This document shows positions 17,084 to 28,512 of a DNA stretch of 64,000 bases, in pieces. The number at the start of each line of letters is the position of its first letter. The first letter of the stretch is position 1. Under the pieces are notes generated by a model that worked only from the letters and a program-made list of their open reading frames with translations, did not search any database and was not told the origin of the DNA. This DNA comes from Microbacterium sp. Leaf151. Lineage in GTDB: Bacteria; Actinomycetota; Actinomycetes; Actinomycetales; Microbacteriaceae. The DNA lies in contig NZ_LMOR01000002.1 of NCBI RefSeq assembly GCF_001424225.1, positions 186,001 to 250,000 of the forward strand, read 5' to 3'. The translations under genes were made by a program, and so were the position numbers.

Positions 17084-18547
17084 GTGACCCAGGCCGATTT
17101 CGTCGTCGTCGCGAACCGATTGCCCGTCGACCGCACCCCCGATGGAGAGGGGTGGCGGCGCTCGCCCGGCGGACTCGTGACCGCCCTCGAACCCGTCATG
17201 CGCAGTGCCGACGGTGCGTGGGTGGGGTGGGCAGGTCAAGCCGATGTCGACGTCGAGCCGTTCGAGTTCGACGACATGCACCTCGTTCCCGTCACGCTCG
17301 CCGCCTCCGACGTGCAGCTGTACTACGAAGGCTTCTCGAACGACACGATCTGGCCGCTCTATCACGACGTGATCTCGCCGCCCACCTACAAGCGCGCGTG
17401 GTGGGACGCCTACGTCAAGGTCAACAAGCGCTTCGCCGACGCAGCGGCAGCGGTCGCGGCCGAGGGCGGCACCGTCTGGGTGCAGGACTACCAGCTGCAG
17501 CTCGTGCCGAAGCTGCTGCGGGAGTTGCGCCCCGACATCACGATCGGGTACTTCCACCACATCCCGTTCCCGGCCTACGGGCTCTACTCCCAGCTGCCGT
17601 GGCGCAAGCAGGTGCTCGAGGGTCTGCTGGGCGCCGACGTCATCGGCTTCCAGCGCGTCGCCGACGCGGGCAACTTCGCCCGGGCCGTACGTCGTCAGTT
17701 GCGCTACGAGACCAAGGCCAGCGGCATCCTGGTGCCCGACGCCGAAGGCGGCACGCGCGTCGCCCTGGCGAAGGCGTTCCCCATCTCGATCGACGCGGAG
17801 TCGTACGTCGAGTTGGCCCAGCGGCCCGACATCCAGCAGCGCGCCAGGGAGATCCGCGAGGGACTCGGCAATCCTCGCAAGATCCTGCTCGGCGTCGACC
17901 GACTCGACTACACCAAGGGCATCCGTCACCGCCTCAAGGCGTGGGGCGAGGTGCTCGAAGACGGCCGGGCCACGGTCGAGGACGCCACCCTCGTGCAGGT
18001 CGCGAGCCCCAGTCGCGAGCGCGTCGACGCGTACATGCAGCTGCGCGACGAGATCGAGATGACCGTCGGGCGTATCAACGGCGACTACGACACCACCACG
18101 CACACAGCGATCCGCTACCTGCATCAGTCGTACCCGCGCGAAGAGATGGTGGCACTGTTCCTCGCCGCCGACGTCATGCTCGTCACGGCCCTGCGCGACG
18201 GCATGAACCTCGTCGCCAAGGAGTACGTCGCCAGCCGCATCGACAACCGCGGCGTGCTCGTGCTGAGCGAATTCGCCGGGGCCGCCGACGAGATGGGCAG
18301 CGCACTGCTCATCAACCCGCACGACATCGACGGATTGAAGGATGCCGTCATCCGCGCGGTCGACATGCCCGCGGCCGAGCAGGGCCGACGGATGCGCACC
18401 CTGCGCCGTCGCGTCCGCGAGCATGACGTCGAGGATTGGTCGCGCGGCTTCCTCGAGGCGCTGTCGGCGTTCCACGGCCGCTCGTCCCGTGCAGCGGACG
18501 CCGAGGTCGAGGCCGGTACTGACGACGATCAGGCGGATGCCGAATGA
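17084..18547 (+). CDS. otsA: Trehalose-6-phosphate synthase
   Basis: Transfers glucose from a nucleotide sugar to glucose-6-phosphate. 487 residues, GT20 family: N-terminal ADFVVVANRLPVDR, GWRRSPGGLVTALEPVM (phosphate loop), WVQDYQLQLVPKLLRELRP, IGYFHHIPFP and ILLGVDRLDYTKGIRHRLKA, then NLVAKEYVASR near the sugar-nucleotide site. GTG start with GAGGAGGA upstream; TAGCCT at 17054-17059 is a likely -10. The stop overlaps otsB by 4 nt. The product is dephosphorylated by OtsB to trehalose, a stress protectant. Confidence 0.95.
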   Translation: MTQADFVVVANRLPVDRTPDGEGWRRSPGGLVTALEPVMRSADGAWVGWAGQADVDVEPFEFDDMHLVPVTLAASDVQLYYEGFSNDTIWPLYHDVISPPTYKRAWWDAYVKVNKRFADAAAAVAAEGGTVWVQDYQLQLVPKLLRELRPDITIGYFHHIPFPAYGLYSQLPWRKQVLEGLLGADVIGFQRVADAGNFARAVRRQLRYETKASGILVPDAEGGTRVALAKAFPISIDAESYVELAQRPDIQQRAREIREGLGNPRKILLGVDRLDYTKGIRHRLKAWGEVLEDGRATVEDATLVQVASPSRERVDAYMQLRDEIEMTVGRINGDYDTTTHTAIRYLHQSYPREEMVALFLAADVMLVTALRDGMNLVAKEYVASRIDNRGVLVLSEFAGAADEMGSALLINPHDIDGLKDAVIRAVDMPAAEQGRRMRTLRRRVREHDVEDWSRGFLEALSAFHGRSSRAADAEVEAGTDDDQADAE

Positions 18548-19323
18548 CCGCCGCCGACGCGACGGTCGAGGCCGTCGCCACCACCCACACCCTGCTCATC
18601 GCGCTGGACTTCGACGGCACGCTGTCGCCGCTGGTCGACGAGCCGATGTCGGCGCGCATGACCCCGGCGGCGCGCGCGATCGTCGATGAGCTCGCGGCAC
18701 TGCCGCGGACGGTCGTCGCGCTGGTCTCGGGCCGTTCGCTGGCCCACCTTCGTGAGATCTCCGAGCACGCCGACGACTCGCCGGTCTGGCTCGCGGGTTC
18801 GCACGGCGCGCAGTTCTGGGTGCCCGGCAACGGCGTCGAAGAGACCCCCGACGACACCGACGACCTCGCGCTGCGCGACCGTCTGCAGCGGGAAGCCACG
18901 GCCGGCACCGATGAGATGGACGGTGTGTGGATCGAGCCGAAGGAGTACGGCCTCGGCGTGCATACGCGCACGGCGGATGCCGCGACCGCCCGTGCCGCGC
19001 GAGACCTCGTCGACGCACTGGTCGGAGCGCAAGCCCCCACCTGGCGACGTCGCACGGGGCACGACATCCTCGAGTTCGCGTTCCGCCACGAGGGCAAGGA
19101 CTCCGCGGTCGCGCGCCTCCGCGAGCGCGTCGGGGCGTCTGCCGTGCTGTTCGCCGGCGACGACGTCACCGATGAAGACGCCTTGCGCTCGCTGGGACCT
19201 CAGGACCTCGGCGTCCGGGTCGGCGGGGGAGAGACCACGGCCAGCCTGCGCGTCGACGACATCGCCGCGTTCGTCGCCGTACTGGAGGACGTGGCGCGCC
19301 TGCGCCGAGCGCACGGCGCGTGA
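18544..19323 (+). CDS. otsB: Trehalose-6-phosphate phosphatase
   Basis: 259 residues, HAD superfamily: motif I LDFDGTLSPLVDEP with the nucleophile Asp near residue 22, motif II VALVSGRSLAHL, the family loop GSHGAQF, and motif III/IV GDDVTDEDAL. The cap segment with KEYGLGVHTR is typical of OtsB. It overlaps otsA by 4 nt, so the two-step trehalose pathway is one transcription unit. A 124-nt gap follows before ilvD, whose own -10 is visible. Confidence 0.94.
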   Translation: MTAADATVEAVATTHTLLIALDFDGTLSPLVDEPMSARMTPAARAIVDELAALPRTVVALVSGRSLAHLREISEHADDSPVWLAGSHGAQFWVPGNGVEETPDDTDDLALRDRLQREATAGTDEMDGVWIEPKEYGLGVHTRTADAATARAARDLVDALVGAQAPTWRRRTGHDILEFAFRHEGKDSAVARLRERVGASAVLFAGDDVTDEDALRSLGPQDLGVRVGGGETTASLRVDDIAAFVAVLEDVARLRRAHGA

Positions 19324-19447
19324 CCGGCGTGTGCGCCGGGCGGCGCCCGCGTCCAGGGGTCTTGGGCGCTCCTGCACACGGCGATTAATCCGCCGTTCAT
19401 CCCTTGTGGCGCATCGGGGGGACGCGCGCGCGCAATAGACTTCGAGG

Positions 19448-21166
19448 ATGCCCGCTCCGCAGAATCCGAACACCGGCGAGTTCGACATCAAGCCCCGCAG
19501 TCGCGTCATCACCGATGGCATCGAAGCCACGACCTCGCGCGGCATGCTCCGCGGGGTCGGCATGGGCGACGACGACTGGGACAAGCCCCAGATCGGCATC
19601 GCGTCGAGCTGGAACGAGATCACGCCCTGCAACCTCAGCCTCGACCGCCTCGCGCAGGGCGCGAAAGAGGGGGTGCACTCCGGCGGTGGATACCCGCTGC
19701 AGTTCGGCACGATCTCCGTCTCCGACGGCATCTCGATGGGTCACGAGGGCATGCACTTCTCCCTCGTCTCGCGTGAGGTCATCGCCGACAGCGTCGAGAC
19801 CGTCATGATGGCCGAGCGCCTCGACGGGTCCGTGCTGCTCGCGGGTTGCGACAAGTCGATCCCCGGCATGCTCATGGCATCCGCTCGTCTCGATCTCTCC
19901 AGCGTCTTCCTCTACGCCGGCTCGATCGCTCCGGGCTGGGTCAAGCTCTCCGACGGTACCGAGAAGGAGATCACGATCATCGACTCCTTCGAGGGCGTCG
20001 GTGCGTGCCTGGCGGGTCGCATGAGTGAGGCCGACCTCAAGCGCATCGAGTGCTCCTTCGCCCCGGGCGAGGGTGCCTGCGGTGGCATGTACACGGCCAA
20101 CACCATGGCGTCGGTGGCCGAGGCGCTCGGACTCAGCCTCCCCGGCTCCGCCGCCCCGCCGTCGGCGGACCGTCGTCGCGACTACTTCGCCCACCGCTCG
20201 GGCGAGGCCGTCGTCAACCTGCTGCGCCAGGGCATCACCACCCGCGACATCCTCACGAAAGAGGCGTTTGAGAACGCCATCGCCCTCGCCATGGCGCTCG
20301 GCGGCTCGACGAACGTCGTGCTGCACCTGCTCGCCATCGCGCGCGAGGCCGAGGTCGAGCTGTCGCTGCACGACTTCAACCGCATCGGCGACAAGACGCC
20401 GCACGTCGCCGACATGAAGCCGTTCGGCAAGTACGTCATGAACGATGTCGACCGCCAGGGCGGCATCCCGGTCATCATGAAGGCCATGCTCGACGAGGGA
20501 CTCCTGCACGGTGACGCGCTGACCGTCACGGGCAAGACGCTTGCCGAGAACCTCGCCGATCTGAACCCCGATCCCATCGACGGCACGGTCATCCACACCT
20601 TCGACAACCCGATCCACGCGACGGGCGGCATCACGATCCTGCACGGCTCGATGGCCCCCGAGGGTGCGGTCGTGAAGTCGGCGGGCTTCGACGGGAACGT
20701 CTTCGAGGGCCCTGCCCGCGTGTTCGAGCGCGAGCGCGCGGCCATGGACGCCCTCGAGGCGGGTCAGATCCAGGCCGGCGACGTCGTCGTCATCCGCTAC
20801 GAGGGTCCCAAGGGCGGACCGGGCATGCGCGAGATGCTCGCCATCACGGCGGCCATCAAGGGCGCGGGGCTCGGAAAAGATGTACTACTCTTGACGGACG
20901 GTCGATTCTCAGGCGGCACAACCGGCCTCTGCATCGGCCACATAGCTCCCGAAGCGGTGGACGCAGGTCCTATTGCCTTCGTGCGCGATGGTGATCTGAT
21001 ACGGGTCGATATCGCCGCTCGCACTCTCGACTTGATCGTCGAGACAGACGAGCTGAGTTCCCGCCGCGAAGGCTGGGAACCGCTTCCGCCGCGCTATACC
21101 CGTGGCGTTCTGGCCAAGTACTCCAAGCTCGTGCACTCCGCTGCGGAGGGCGCGGTCACGGGCTGA
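19448..21166 (+). CDS. ilvD: Dihydroxy-acid dehydratase
   Basis: Dehydrates 2,3-dihydroxy acids to 2-oxo acids in valine and isoleucine synthesis. 572 residues; the three cluster cysteines are Cys 61 (EITPCNLSL), Cys 134 (LAGCDKS) and Cys 211 ([12 protein letters not shown]), the [2Fe-2S]-type pattern. The conserved C-terminal [21 protein letters not shown] is intact. ATG 19448 lies 6 nt after TAGACT (19436-19441), so leaderless. Odd: from about 20875 to 21115 codon use changes abruptly to GTA, CTA, TTG, ACA, ATA, TCA, CCT, unlike the rest of the gene and its neighbours, although the protein stays normal. Confidence 0.96.
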   Translation: MPAPQNPNTGEFDIKPRSRVITDGIEATTSRGMLRGVGMGDDDWDKPQIGIASSWNEITPCNLSLDRLAQGAKEGVHSGGGYPLQFGTISVSDGISMGHEGMHFSLVSREVIADSVETVMMAERLDGSVLLAGCDKSIPGMLMASARLDLSSVFLYAGSIAPGWVKLSDGTEKEITIIDSFEGVGACLAGRMSEADLKRIECSFAPGEGACGGMYTANTMASVAEALGLSLPGSAAPPSADRRRDYFAHRSGEAVVNLLRQGITTRDILTKEAFENAIALAMALGGSTNVVLHLLAIAREAEVELSLHDFNRIGDKTPHVADMKPFGKYVMNDVDRQGGIPVIMKAMLDEGLLHGDALTVTGKTLAENLADLNPDPIDGTVIHTFDNPIHATGGITILHGSMAPEGAVVKSAGFDGNVFEGPARVFERERAAMDALEAGQIQAGDVVVIRYEGPKGGPGMREMLAITAAIKGAGLGKDVLLLTDGRFSGGTTGLCIGHIAPEAVDAGPIAFVRDGDLIRVDIAARTLDLIVETDELSSRREGWEPLPPRYTRGVLAKYSKLVHSAAEGAVTG

Positions 21167-21210
21167 CGGCCGTCCCCCTTCTCACCTTCTCTGGTTCTCG
21201 AGGTACTCCC

Positions 21211-23019
21211 ATGTCCATCGATTCCCCCACCGCGGCCATTCCCCGGCCGCCCTCCCGCACCGCACCGGCGCCGATGATGACGGGCGCACAGGCGGTCGTC
21301 CGCTCGCTCGATCTGCTGGGTGTGACCGATGTGTTCGGTCTGCCGGGCGGCGCGATCATGCCCGTCTACGACCCGCTCATGGACGACGAGCACGTCCGCC
21401 ACATCCTCGTGCGCCACGAGCAGGGTGCCGGTCACGCGGCTGAGGGATACGCCGCGGCGTCCGGACGCGTCGGCGTGGCCATCGCCACGTCCGGTCCCGG
21501 CGCGACCAACCTCGTCACCGCGATCGCCGACGCCTACATGGACTCGGTGCCCCTGGTGTGCATCACCGGCCAGGTGTTCTCCACCCTCATGGGTACCGAT
21601 GCCTTCCAGGAAGCAGACATCGTCGGCATCACGATGCCCATCACCAAGCACTCGTTCCTGGTGAAGTCGGCCGACGAGATCCCCGGCGCCATCGCCGCCG
21701 CGTTCGAGATCGCCTCGACCGGCCGCCCCGGTCCCGTGCTCGTCGACATCACCAAGGACGCGCAGCAGGCCGAGGCGCCCTTCGTGTGGCCGCCCAAGAT
21801 CGACCTGCCCGGTTACCGACCGGTGACCAAGGCGCACGGCAAGCAGATCCAGGCGGCGGCCCACCTGCTGACCACCGCGAAGAAGCCCGTCCTCTACGTC
21901 GGTGGCGGCGCGATCCGCTCGAACGCGTCGGCCGAGCTCAAGGTGCTCGCCGAGGCGACCGGCGCCCCCGTGGTCACCACGCTGATGGCGCGGGGAGCCT
22001 TCCCCGACTCCCACGAGCAGCACCTCGGCATGCCGGGCATGCACGGCACCGTGCCCGCGGTGCTCGCCCTGCAAGAGAGTGACCTCATCGTCTCGCTCGG
22101 CGCCCGCTTCGACGACCGCGTCACCGGCAAGGCGGCGCTGTTCGCCCCGAACGCGCAGGTGGTGCACGTCGACATCGACCCCGCCGAGATCTCCAAGATC
22201 CGCACCGCAGACGTGCCGATCGTGGGCGACCTGCGCGAGGTTCTCATCGACCTCGAAGCCGCTTTCCGTGCGGCCGACGCCGAGAACGCCCACGACTACA
22301 CCGAGTGGTGGACCTACCTCAACGGCCTCCGCGAAGAGTTCCCCCTCGGCTACACGCCCACCACCGACGGTCTCCTCTCACCGCAGTACGTCATCCAGCG
22401 CATCGGCGAGATGACCGGACCCGAGGGCGTCTACGCCTCGGGAGTGGGTCAGCACCAGATGTGGGCGGCGCAGTTCATCAAGTACGAGCGTCCCAACGCG
22501 TGGCTGAACTCCGGCGGCGCCGGCACCATGGGTTACGCGGTACCCGCCGCCATGGGCGCCAAGGTGGCCCAGCCCGAGCGCGCCGTGTGGGCGATCGACG
22601 GCGACGGCTGCTTCCAGATGACCAACCAGGAGCTCGCGACCTGCGTCATCAACGACATCCCGATCAAGGTCGCGATCATCAACAACTCCTCGCTCGGCAT
22701 GGTGCGCCAGTGGCAGACGCTGTTCTTCGACGGCCGCCACTCCAACACCGATCTGAACACGGGCCACGGAACGCGCCGCATCCCCGACTTCGTCAAGCTG
22801 GCGGAGGCCTACGGGTGCCTGGGCATCCGCGTCGAGAAGGAAGACGAGATCGACGCCGCCATCCAGCTCGCGCTCGACACCAACGACCGCCCGGTCGTGA
22901 TCGATTTCGTCGTGAGCGCCGACGCGATGGTGTGGCCGATGGTGCCCCAGGGCGTCAGCAACAGCTACGTCCAGTACGCGCGCGATCACTCGCCCACCTT
23001 CAACGAGCAGGAGGACTGA
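21211..23019 (+). CDS. ilvB: Acetolactate synthase large subunit
   Basis: Catalytic subunit of acetohydroxyacid synthase, first common step of branched-chain amino acid synthesis. 602 residues: N-terminal TPP half with the catalytic Glu 70 in [14 protein letters not shown], central FAD/DHS-like domain (about 220-360), C-terminal TPP-binding [12 protein letters not shown] (from about 464) ending [14 protein letters not shown]. It lies 44 nt after ilvD with no terminator between, and is followed after 1 nt by ilvN, whose Shine-Dalgarno AGGAGGA sits in the ilvB end. Confidence 0.96.
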   Translation: MSIDSPTAAIPRPPSRTAPAPMMTGAQAVVRSLDLLGVTDVFGLPGGAIMPVYDPLMDDEHVRHILVRHEQGAGHAAEGYAAASGRVGVAIATSGPGATNLVTAIADAYMDSVPLVCITGQVFSTLMGTDAFQEADIVGITMPITKHSFLVKSADEIPGAIAAAFEIASTGRPGPVLVDITKDAQQAEAPFVWPPKIDLPGYRPVTKAHGKQIQAAAHLLTTAKKPVLYVGGGAIRSNASAELKVLAEATGAPVVTTLMARGAFPDSHEQHLGMPGMHGTVPAVLALQESDLIVSLGARFDDRVTGKAALFAPNAQVVHVDIDPAEISKIRTADVPIVGDLREVLIDLEAAFRAADAENAHDYTEWWTYLNGLREEFPLGYTPTTDGLLSPQYVIQRIGEMTGPEGVYASGVGQHQMWAAQFIKYERPNAWLNSGGAGTMGYAVPAAMGAKVAQPERAVWAIDGDGCFQMTNQELATCVINDIPIKVAIINNSSLGMVRQWQTLFFDGRHSNTDLNTGHGTRRIPDFVKLAEAYGCLGIRVEKEDEIDAAIQLALDTNDRPVVIDFVVSADAMVWPMVPQGVSNSYVQYARDHSPTFNEQED

Positions 23020-23020
23020 G

Positions 23021-23530
23021 ATGTCTCGTCACGTTCTGAGCCTCCTGGTCGAAGACAAACCCGGCCTGCTCACCCGCGTCGCGGGGCTCTTCGCTCGGCG
23101 CGGCTTCAACATCGAGTCGCTCGCGGTCGGCGTCACCGAGGTGCCCGGACTCTCGCGCATCACCGTCGTCGTCGACGTCGAGGGCCTGCCGCTCGAGCAG
23201 GTGACCAAGCAGCTGAACAAGCTCATCAACGTCATCAAGATCGTCGAGCTCGACCCCGCGGCATCCGTGCAGCGCGAGCACGTGCTCGTGAAGGTGCGCG
23301 CCGACAACGCCACACGCTCGAACGTGGTCGAGGTGGTCAACCTGTTCCGTGCCTCGGTCGTCGACTACGCCCCCGACGCCATGGTCATCGAGATCACGGG
23401 CGACTCGGGCAAGGTCGGGGCGTTTCTCAAGGCCATCGAGCCGTTCGGTGTGAAGGAGCTCGCGCAGTCGGGCCTGCTCGCCGTCGGCCGTGGTGGCAAG
23501 AGCATCACCGAACGCGTCCTGCGCGGCTGA
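23021..23530 (+). CDS. ilvN: Acetolactate synthase small (regulatory) subunit
   Basis: 169 residues. N-terminal ACT domain (about 4-80: HVLSLLVEDKPGLLTRVAGLFARRGFNIESLAVG) binds valine and mediates feedback inhibition; the C-terminal domain (LVKVRADNATRSNVVEVVNLFRAS...) completes the regulatory subunit. It forms ilvBN with the catalytic subunit. The 111-nt gap to ilvC contains a REP-like palindrome. Confidence 0.96.
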   Translation: MSRHVLSLLVEDKPGLLTRVAGLFARRGFNIESLAVGVTEVPGLSRITVVVDVEGLPLEQVTKQLNKLINVIKIVELDPAASVQREHVLVKVRADNATRSNVVEVVNLFRASVVDYAPDAMVIEITGDSGKVGAFLKAIEPFGVKELAQSGLLAVGRGGKSITERVLRG

Positions 23531-24667
<1,137 letters not shown>

Positions 24668-24680
24668 GTTCCTCACCCTT

Positions 24681-24712
24681 GAACGCCCCGCGGCTCCGGC
24701 CGCGGGGCGTTC
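24681..24712 (+). terminator. Terminator of ilvC
   Basis: GAACGCCCCGCGG pairs perfectly with CCGCGGGGCGTTC around a 6-nt loop, 13 nt after the stop, followed by CTCGTCTC. Confidence 0.85.
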
Positions 24713-24813
24713 CTCGTCTCGGGTCCGAGCCACCGGTCGGATGTGGTGCGGCGCGCACGGTGCGCGCGGCGGGGCGCGCGCCGACGGCGGGAGAGCGCCG
24801 CTAGCGTGGACGC

Positions 24814-25383
24814 GTGAGCACTCCGCGCGATGACGATGCCCTCTCGTGGGGCGGTGACGACGACCCGACGCTCGATGTCGGCGAGAAGGCCATGCCCGAT
24901 CGCGCCGCTCCCGCGGCGTCCGAGCCTGTCCCGGCTTCCGAGCCCGCAGCGGAGGCGCGTGGACCGGAGCCCCTGCAGCCGGCGCCCGAGCCCCTGCAGG
25001 CCCGTTCATCGTCCACGGCGCCGGCCGCCCGGCATCCGGAAGCCGACGACGTCGAGTCCGAAGACGACGAACAGGATGCCGTTCACTCGAGGCCGCTGGG
25101 CAACGCCGGCCTGATCGGCATCGGCATGGTCGCCGCCACCTTCCTGCTATTCGCCGTCGGATGGCTCGTCGCCGGCCTGCGGCTGCAGGGGCTGGGACTG
25201 CCCATCCCGTCCGTCACGCTGATCGCCCTGACGATCGGCGCTGCCCTCGCCCCCCTCGTGTGGTTCGTCGCGGTGCTCGCTCTGACCCGGTCGTGGCGCA
25301 CCTGGCAGCGTTTCCTGCTGCTGATCCTCGGGATCGTGCTGCTCGTTCCCTGGCCCTTCCTCTCGTTGGGAGCCTTCGCATGA
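24814..25383 (+). CDS. Membrane protein with acidic N-terminal region, unknown function
   Basis: 189 residues. Residues 1-92 are a Pro/Ala/Glu-rich, acidic, probably disordered cytosolic part; three hydrophobic segments follow (about 96-120, 128-152, 163-188). I cannot name a family. The GTG at 24814 is 6 nt after TAGCGT (24802-24807), leaderless. The stop overlaps the next small membrane gene by 4 nt, so the two are likely partners. Confidence 0.75.
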   Translation: MSTPRDDDALSWGGDDDPTLDVGEKAMPDRAAPAASEPVPASEPAAEARGPEPLQPAPEPLQARSSSTAPAARHPEADDVESEDDEQDAVHSRPLGNAGLIGIGMVAATFLLFAVGWLVAGLRLQGLGLPIPSVTLIALTIGAALAPLVWFVAVLALTRSWRTWQRFLLLILGIVLLVPWPFLSLGAFA

Positions 25384-25718
25384 GCGAGACCGTGCGCACC
25401 CGCCATCTGCCCACCTGGCTGGTCGTGACGATCGCCGGAGTGTTCGGCCTGTTCTACGCCTACGTCGTGTGGAGTTCGGTCGCGCTGTTGATCCAGCAGG
25501 TGAACGGACCGCTCGGGCTCAACGGACTGGGATGGTTCGTCTACATCCTGCCCATCGCGTTCCCCCTCCTCGCATTCGGCGCGGCCTTCGCGATCGGGGC
25601 TCGCCGCCGGGCGGGGGAGTTCGCGATCGCGCTGCTCGCCGGGTTGACGGTGTCGGCGGCGTTCTGGCTGGCAATCGTCGGCTATGGAACGACGTCGTAC
25701 GGCCTGTACGGGGGCTGA
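25380..25718 (+). CDS. Small membrane protein, unknown function (112 aa)
   Basis: 112 residues, three predicted transmembrane helices (about 12-36, 45-70, 78-100) beginning HLPTWLVVTIAGVFGLFYAYVV. ATGA overlap with the preceding membrane gene. No family recognised. The 260 nt that follow contain no gene but a serA promoter. Confidence 0.75.
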   Translation: MSETVRTRHLPTWLVVTIAGVFGLFYAYVVWSSVALLIQQVNGPLGLNGLGWFVYILPIAFPLLAFGAAFAIGARRRAGEFAIALLAGLTVSAAFWLAIVGYGTTSYGLYGG

Positions 25719-25879
25719 CGCGTCGATTCGGCGGTCCCCGGACATGGATCGCTGACGGGTCGATCGCCGCTGGCGGACGGAAGTCGGCGGGGTACCGTCA
25801 CACGTTGTGGACCGCGGTGGCGGGGTCCCGGCATCCATCGTCCGCCGTCACACGGTCGGGCGCGTCCTCGCCTCCGCGC

Positions 25880-25885
25880 TAGGCT
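25880..25885 (+). promoter_or_regulatory. -10 box of serA
   Basis: TAGGCT lies 93 nt before the serA GTG, giving a leader of roughly 85 nt, in contrast to the many leaderless genes around it. A direct repeat CCGTCACACG occurs upstream at about 25796 and 25849. Confidence 0.4.
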
Positions 25886-25978
25886 GGCAGACGGCCCGTA
25901 CGGGTCGCGCGCCCGGCTCGCGCCGGTGGTGCGCGGCGGTGCGCGTCAGTCCCCAGCACCGTTTCGAAGGACGCATCC

Positions 25979-27583
25979 GTGACGAAGCCCGTCGTGCTCA
26001 TCGCCGAAGAACTCTCTCCCGCCACGATCGACGCGCTCGGCCCCGACTTCGACGTGCGCAACGTCGACGGGACCGACCGCCCCGCGCTGCTCTCGGCCCT
26101 TGCCGACGCGCACGCGGTGCTGGTGCGCTCGGCCACCCAGATCGACGCCGAGGCCCTCGCCGCGGCGCCGTCGCTGAAGGTGGTCGCCCGCGCCGGTGTC
26201 GGTCTCGACAACGTCGACATCAAGTCGGCCACCGCTGCCGGTGTGATGGTCGTCAACGCTCCGACGTCGAACATCATCTCCGCCGCCGAGCTCACTGTCG
26301 GGCACGTGCTGAGCCTCGCGCGCCGCATCCCCGCCGCACACGCCTCGCTCGCGCAGGGCCTGTGGAAGCGCAGCTCTTTCACCGGCACCGAGCTGTTCGA
26401 GAAGACGATCGGCATCATCGGTCTCGGCCGGATCGGCGCCCTCATCGCCGCCCGTCTGCAGGGTTTCGACATGCGCGTCATCGCGTACGACCCCTACGTC
26501 ACCGCCGCTCGCGCGCAGCAGCTCGGCGTGCAGCTCGTCTCGCTCGACGAGCTCCTCGAGCAGAGCGACTTCGTCACGATCCACATGCCGAAGACGCCCG
26601 AGACCACGGGCATGATCGGCGCCGAACAGCTGCGCCGCATGAAGAAGACGGCCTACGTGATCAACGTCGCCCGCGGCGGACTCATCGACGAGAACGCGCT
26701 CTTCGAGGCGCTCACCACGGGCGAGATCGCCGGGGCGGGTCTCGACGTGTTCTCCACCGAGCCGCCCGCCCAGGATGGCCCGGCGCGCCGTCTGCTCGAC
26801 CTGCCGAACGTCGTGGTCACTCCGCACCTCGGTGCCAGCACCGAAGAGGCGCAGGAGAAGGCCGGCGTCTCGGTCGCTCGCTCGGTCAAGCTCGCGCTCG
26901 AGGGCGACCTCGTTCCGGATGCCGTGAACGTCGCCGGCGGCGCGATCGACCCGTTCGTGCGCCCCGGTATCGCGCTGGTCGAGATGCTCGGCCAGTTCTT
27001 CAGCGGCCTCGCCGACAGTGCGCTCACGAGCCTCGACATCGAGGTGCGCGGCGAGCTCGCCCAGTACGACGTCAGCGTCTATCGTCTCGCGGCACTGAAG
27101 GGCTACTTCAGCCGGATCGTCAGCGAGAGCGTGTCTTACGTCAACGCTCCGCTGTTCGCCGAGCAGCGCGGCGTCGAGGCGCGCCTGGTCGTCGAGGCTG
27201 AGAGCCCGCTGTACCGCAACATCACGATCCTGCGCGGCACCCTGGCCGACGGCTCGACCCTCACCGTCGCCGGCACGCTCGCGGGGACACGCATGGTGCC
27301 CAAGGTCGTCTCGATCAACGGGTACGACATCGAGGTGCCCATCGAGAAGCACCACCTCGTGATGCGCTACGCCGACCGCCCCGGCATCGTCGCCATCTAC
27401 GGCCAGAAGCTGGGCGAGGCGGGCATCAACATCGCAGGTCTCCAGGTGGCGGCTCCGGATGCCACGGGCCGTGCGCTCTCCGTGCTCACGGTGGACTCTC
27501 CGGTGCCCGACGACATCCTCGGCGCCATGCGCGAGGCCGTCGGCGCCGACCTGTTCCGACAGATCGACATCGTCGAGGACTGA
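25979..27583 (+). CDS. serA: D-3-phosphoglycerate dehydrogenase
   Basis: First enzyme of serine synthesis. 534 residues, the long form: substrate/NAD domains 1-315 with GLGRIG at 148-153, catalytic Arg in NVARGGLIDENAL and His in VVTPHLGAS; an intervening (ASB-like) domain (about 325-455); and a C-terminal ACT domain (about 458-534: HHLVMRYADRPGIVAIYG) that senses serine. GTG start; the Shine-Dalgarno is weak (GAAGGA 10 nt upstream). A terminator follows. Confidence 0.96.
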   Translation: MTKPVVLIAEELSPATIDALGPDFDVRNVDGTDRPALLSALADAHAVLVRSATQIDAEALAAAPSLKVVARAGVGLDNVDIKSATAAGVMVVNAPTSNIISAAELTVGHVLSLARRIPAAHASLAQGLWKRSSFTGTELFEKTIGIIGLGRIGALIAARLQGFDMRVIAYDPYVTAARAQQLGVQLVSLDELLEQSDFVTIHMPKTPETTGMIGAEQLRRMKKTAYVINVARGGLIDENALFEALTTGEIAGAGLDVFSTEPPAQDGPARRLLDLPNVVVTPHLGASTEEAQEKAGVSVARSVKLALEGDLVPDAVNVAGGAIDPFVRPGIALVEMLGQFFSGLADSALTSLDIEVRGELAQYDVSVYRLAALKGYFSRIVSESVSYVNAPLFAEQRGVEARLVVEAESPLYRNITILRGTLADGSTLTVAGTLAGTRMVPKVVSINGYDIEVPIEKHHLVMRYADRPGIVAIYGQKLGEAGINIAGLQVAAPDATGRALSVLTVDSPVPDDILGAMREAVGADLFRQIDIVED

Positions 27584-27602
27584 CGACCGGGAGGTCGTGG
27601 GG

Positions 27603-27628
27603 GAGGGGGTCGCTGCGGCGGCCCCCTC
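27603..27628 (+). terminator. Terminator of serA
   Basis: GAGGGGG pairs with CCCCCTC (27622-27628) and the stem extends inward through CGC/GCG; TTTCGTCTTCTC follows. Between here and 27890 I see no further gene or clear motif, only short GGAGGA/TCCTCC runs. Confidence 0.75.
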
Positions 27629-27890
27629 TTTCGTCTTCTCGAGCGCCTGACGCTTCGGGGGTGGTGCGAGGCTTCGCATCGTGGGTCCGTCCTCCCGTGA
27701 GCGGAGGAGATTCCGAGAGCGGAGGATGCCGGCGGCGTGGGGTGTCCTCCCGTCGCCGGGTCTCCTCCCGTCCCGGGCTCTCGCGCACGATTCGGTGCAT
27801 CCGGGGCGCGACGCCGCGGGTGGACGCACGGGGGCCGTTCCGGCGATCGGCAGCGCGGGCCCCGTCGTGGCCACGATGGCCCTGCGCGCG

Positions 27891-28433
27891 TCAGGTGGTC
27901 GCGGCGACGACCCGGGCGATGAGCGCGTCGAGCTCCGTGCCCTCGAGCTGGGGCCCGGCGACGGCATTCAGGTCGAGGACCGCGTTGAAATAGAGCCCGT
28001 CGCTGACGAGGAGCACCATCTGCAGCGCCGTCTCATCGCGCGTGTGGGAGCGGAGGCTCTCCTCCCACAGCTCCCGCACGCGGCGAAGCGATGCCGAGGC
28101 GGCGTCACTGCCGTTCTGCGCCAGACGTGACACGGCGAGGATCGTCACATCGAGCGGAGAACCAGTGTTCTGCGACGACCGGAGGTGCGCAGCGACGACG
28201 CCCTCGTCGGACTTCTCTATCTCGTCGACGTCTTCCTGAGCCAGGCGTTCGAGGCGCTCCACGAGTGCGGCCTCGAGGGCGCTCTTCGAGTTGAAGTGAT
28301 ACAGCAGCCCGCCCTTGGACACGCCCGCGGTGCGCGCCGTGGCATCCATCGTCGCGGCGCGCTCACCCTCGTCTACGAGGATGCGGGAGAACGCATCGAG
28401 GACGGCGTCGCGGGCGAGTGGGGGGCGGCTCAT
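27891..28433 (-). CDS. TetR family transcriptional regulator
   Basis: 180 residues. N-terminal HTH: VLDAFSRILVDEGERAATMDATARTAGVSKGGLLYHFNSKSALEAAL is the standard TetR signature; the C-terminal helical ligand domain is unlike any subgroup I can name. It is divergent from a DHA2-type MFS pump with an operator-like repeat between them, so it probably represses that pump. Confidence 0.9.
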   Translation of the reverse strand: MSRPPLARDAVLDAFSRILVDEGERAATMDATARTAGVSKGGLLYHFNSKSALEAALVERLERLAQEDVDEIEKSDEGVVAAHLRSSQNTGSPLDVTILAVSRLAQNGSDAASASLRRVRELWEESLRSHTRDETALQMVLLVSDGLYFNAVLDLNAVAGPQLEGTELDALIARVVAATT

Positions 28434-28479
28434 GGCTTCTCGATCGTAGTGGTGGACATCCTGGGAACTCTGATACTAT

Positions 28480-28493
28480 ACCGGCTGGACGGT
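28480..28493. promoter_or_regulatory. TetR operator candidate at the pump promoter
   Basis: ACCG-GCTGGA-CGGT is an inverted repeat located directly after a TACTAT/TATACC -10-like stretch (28474-28482), 20 nt before the MFS start. Blocking here would stop initiation toward the pump. Confidence 0.45.
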
Positions 28494-28512
28494 TAAGAAA
28501 CGGATCGGAAGA

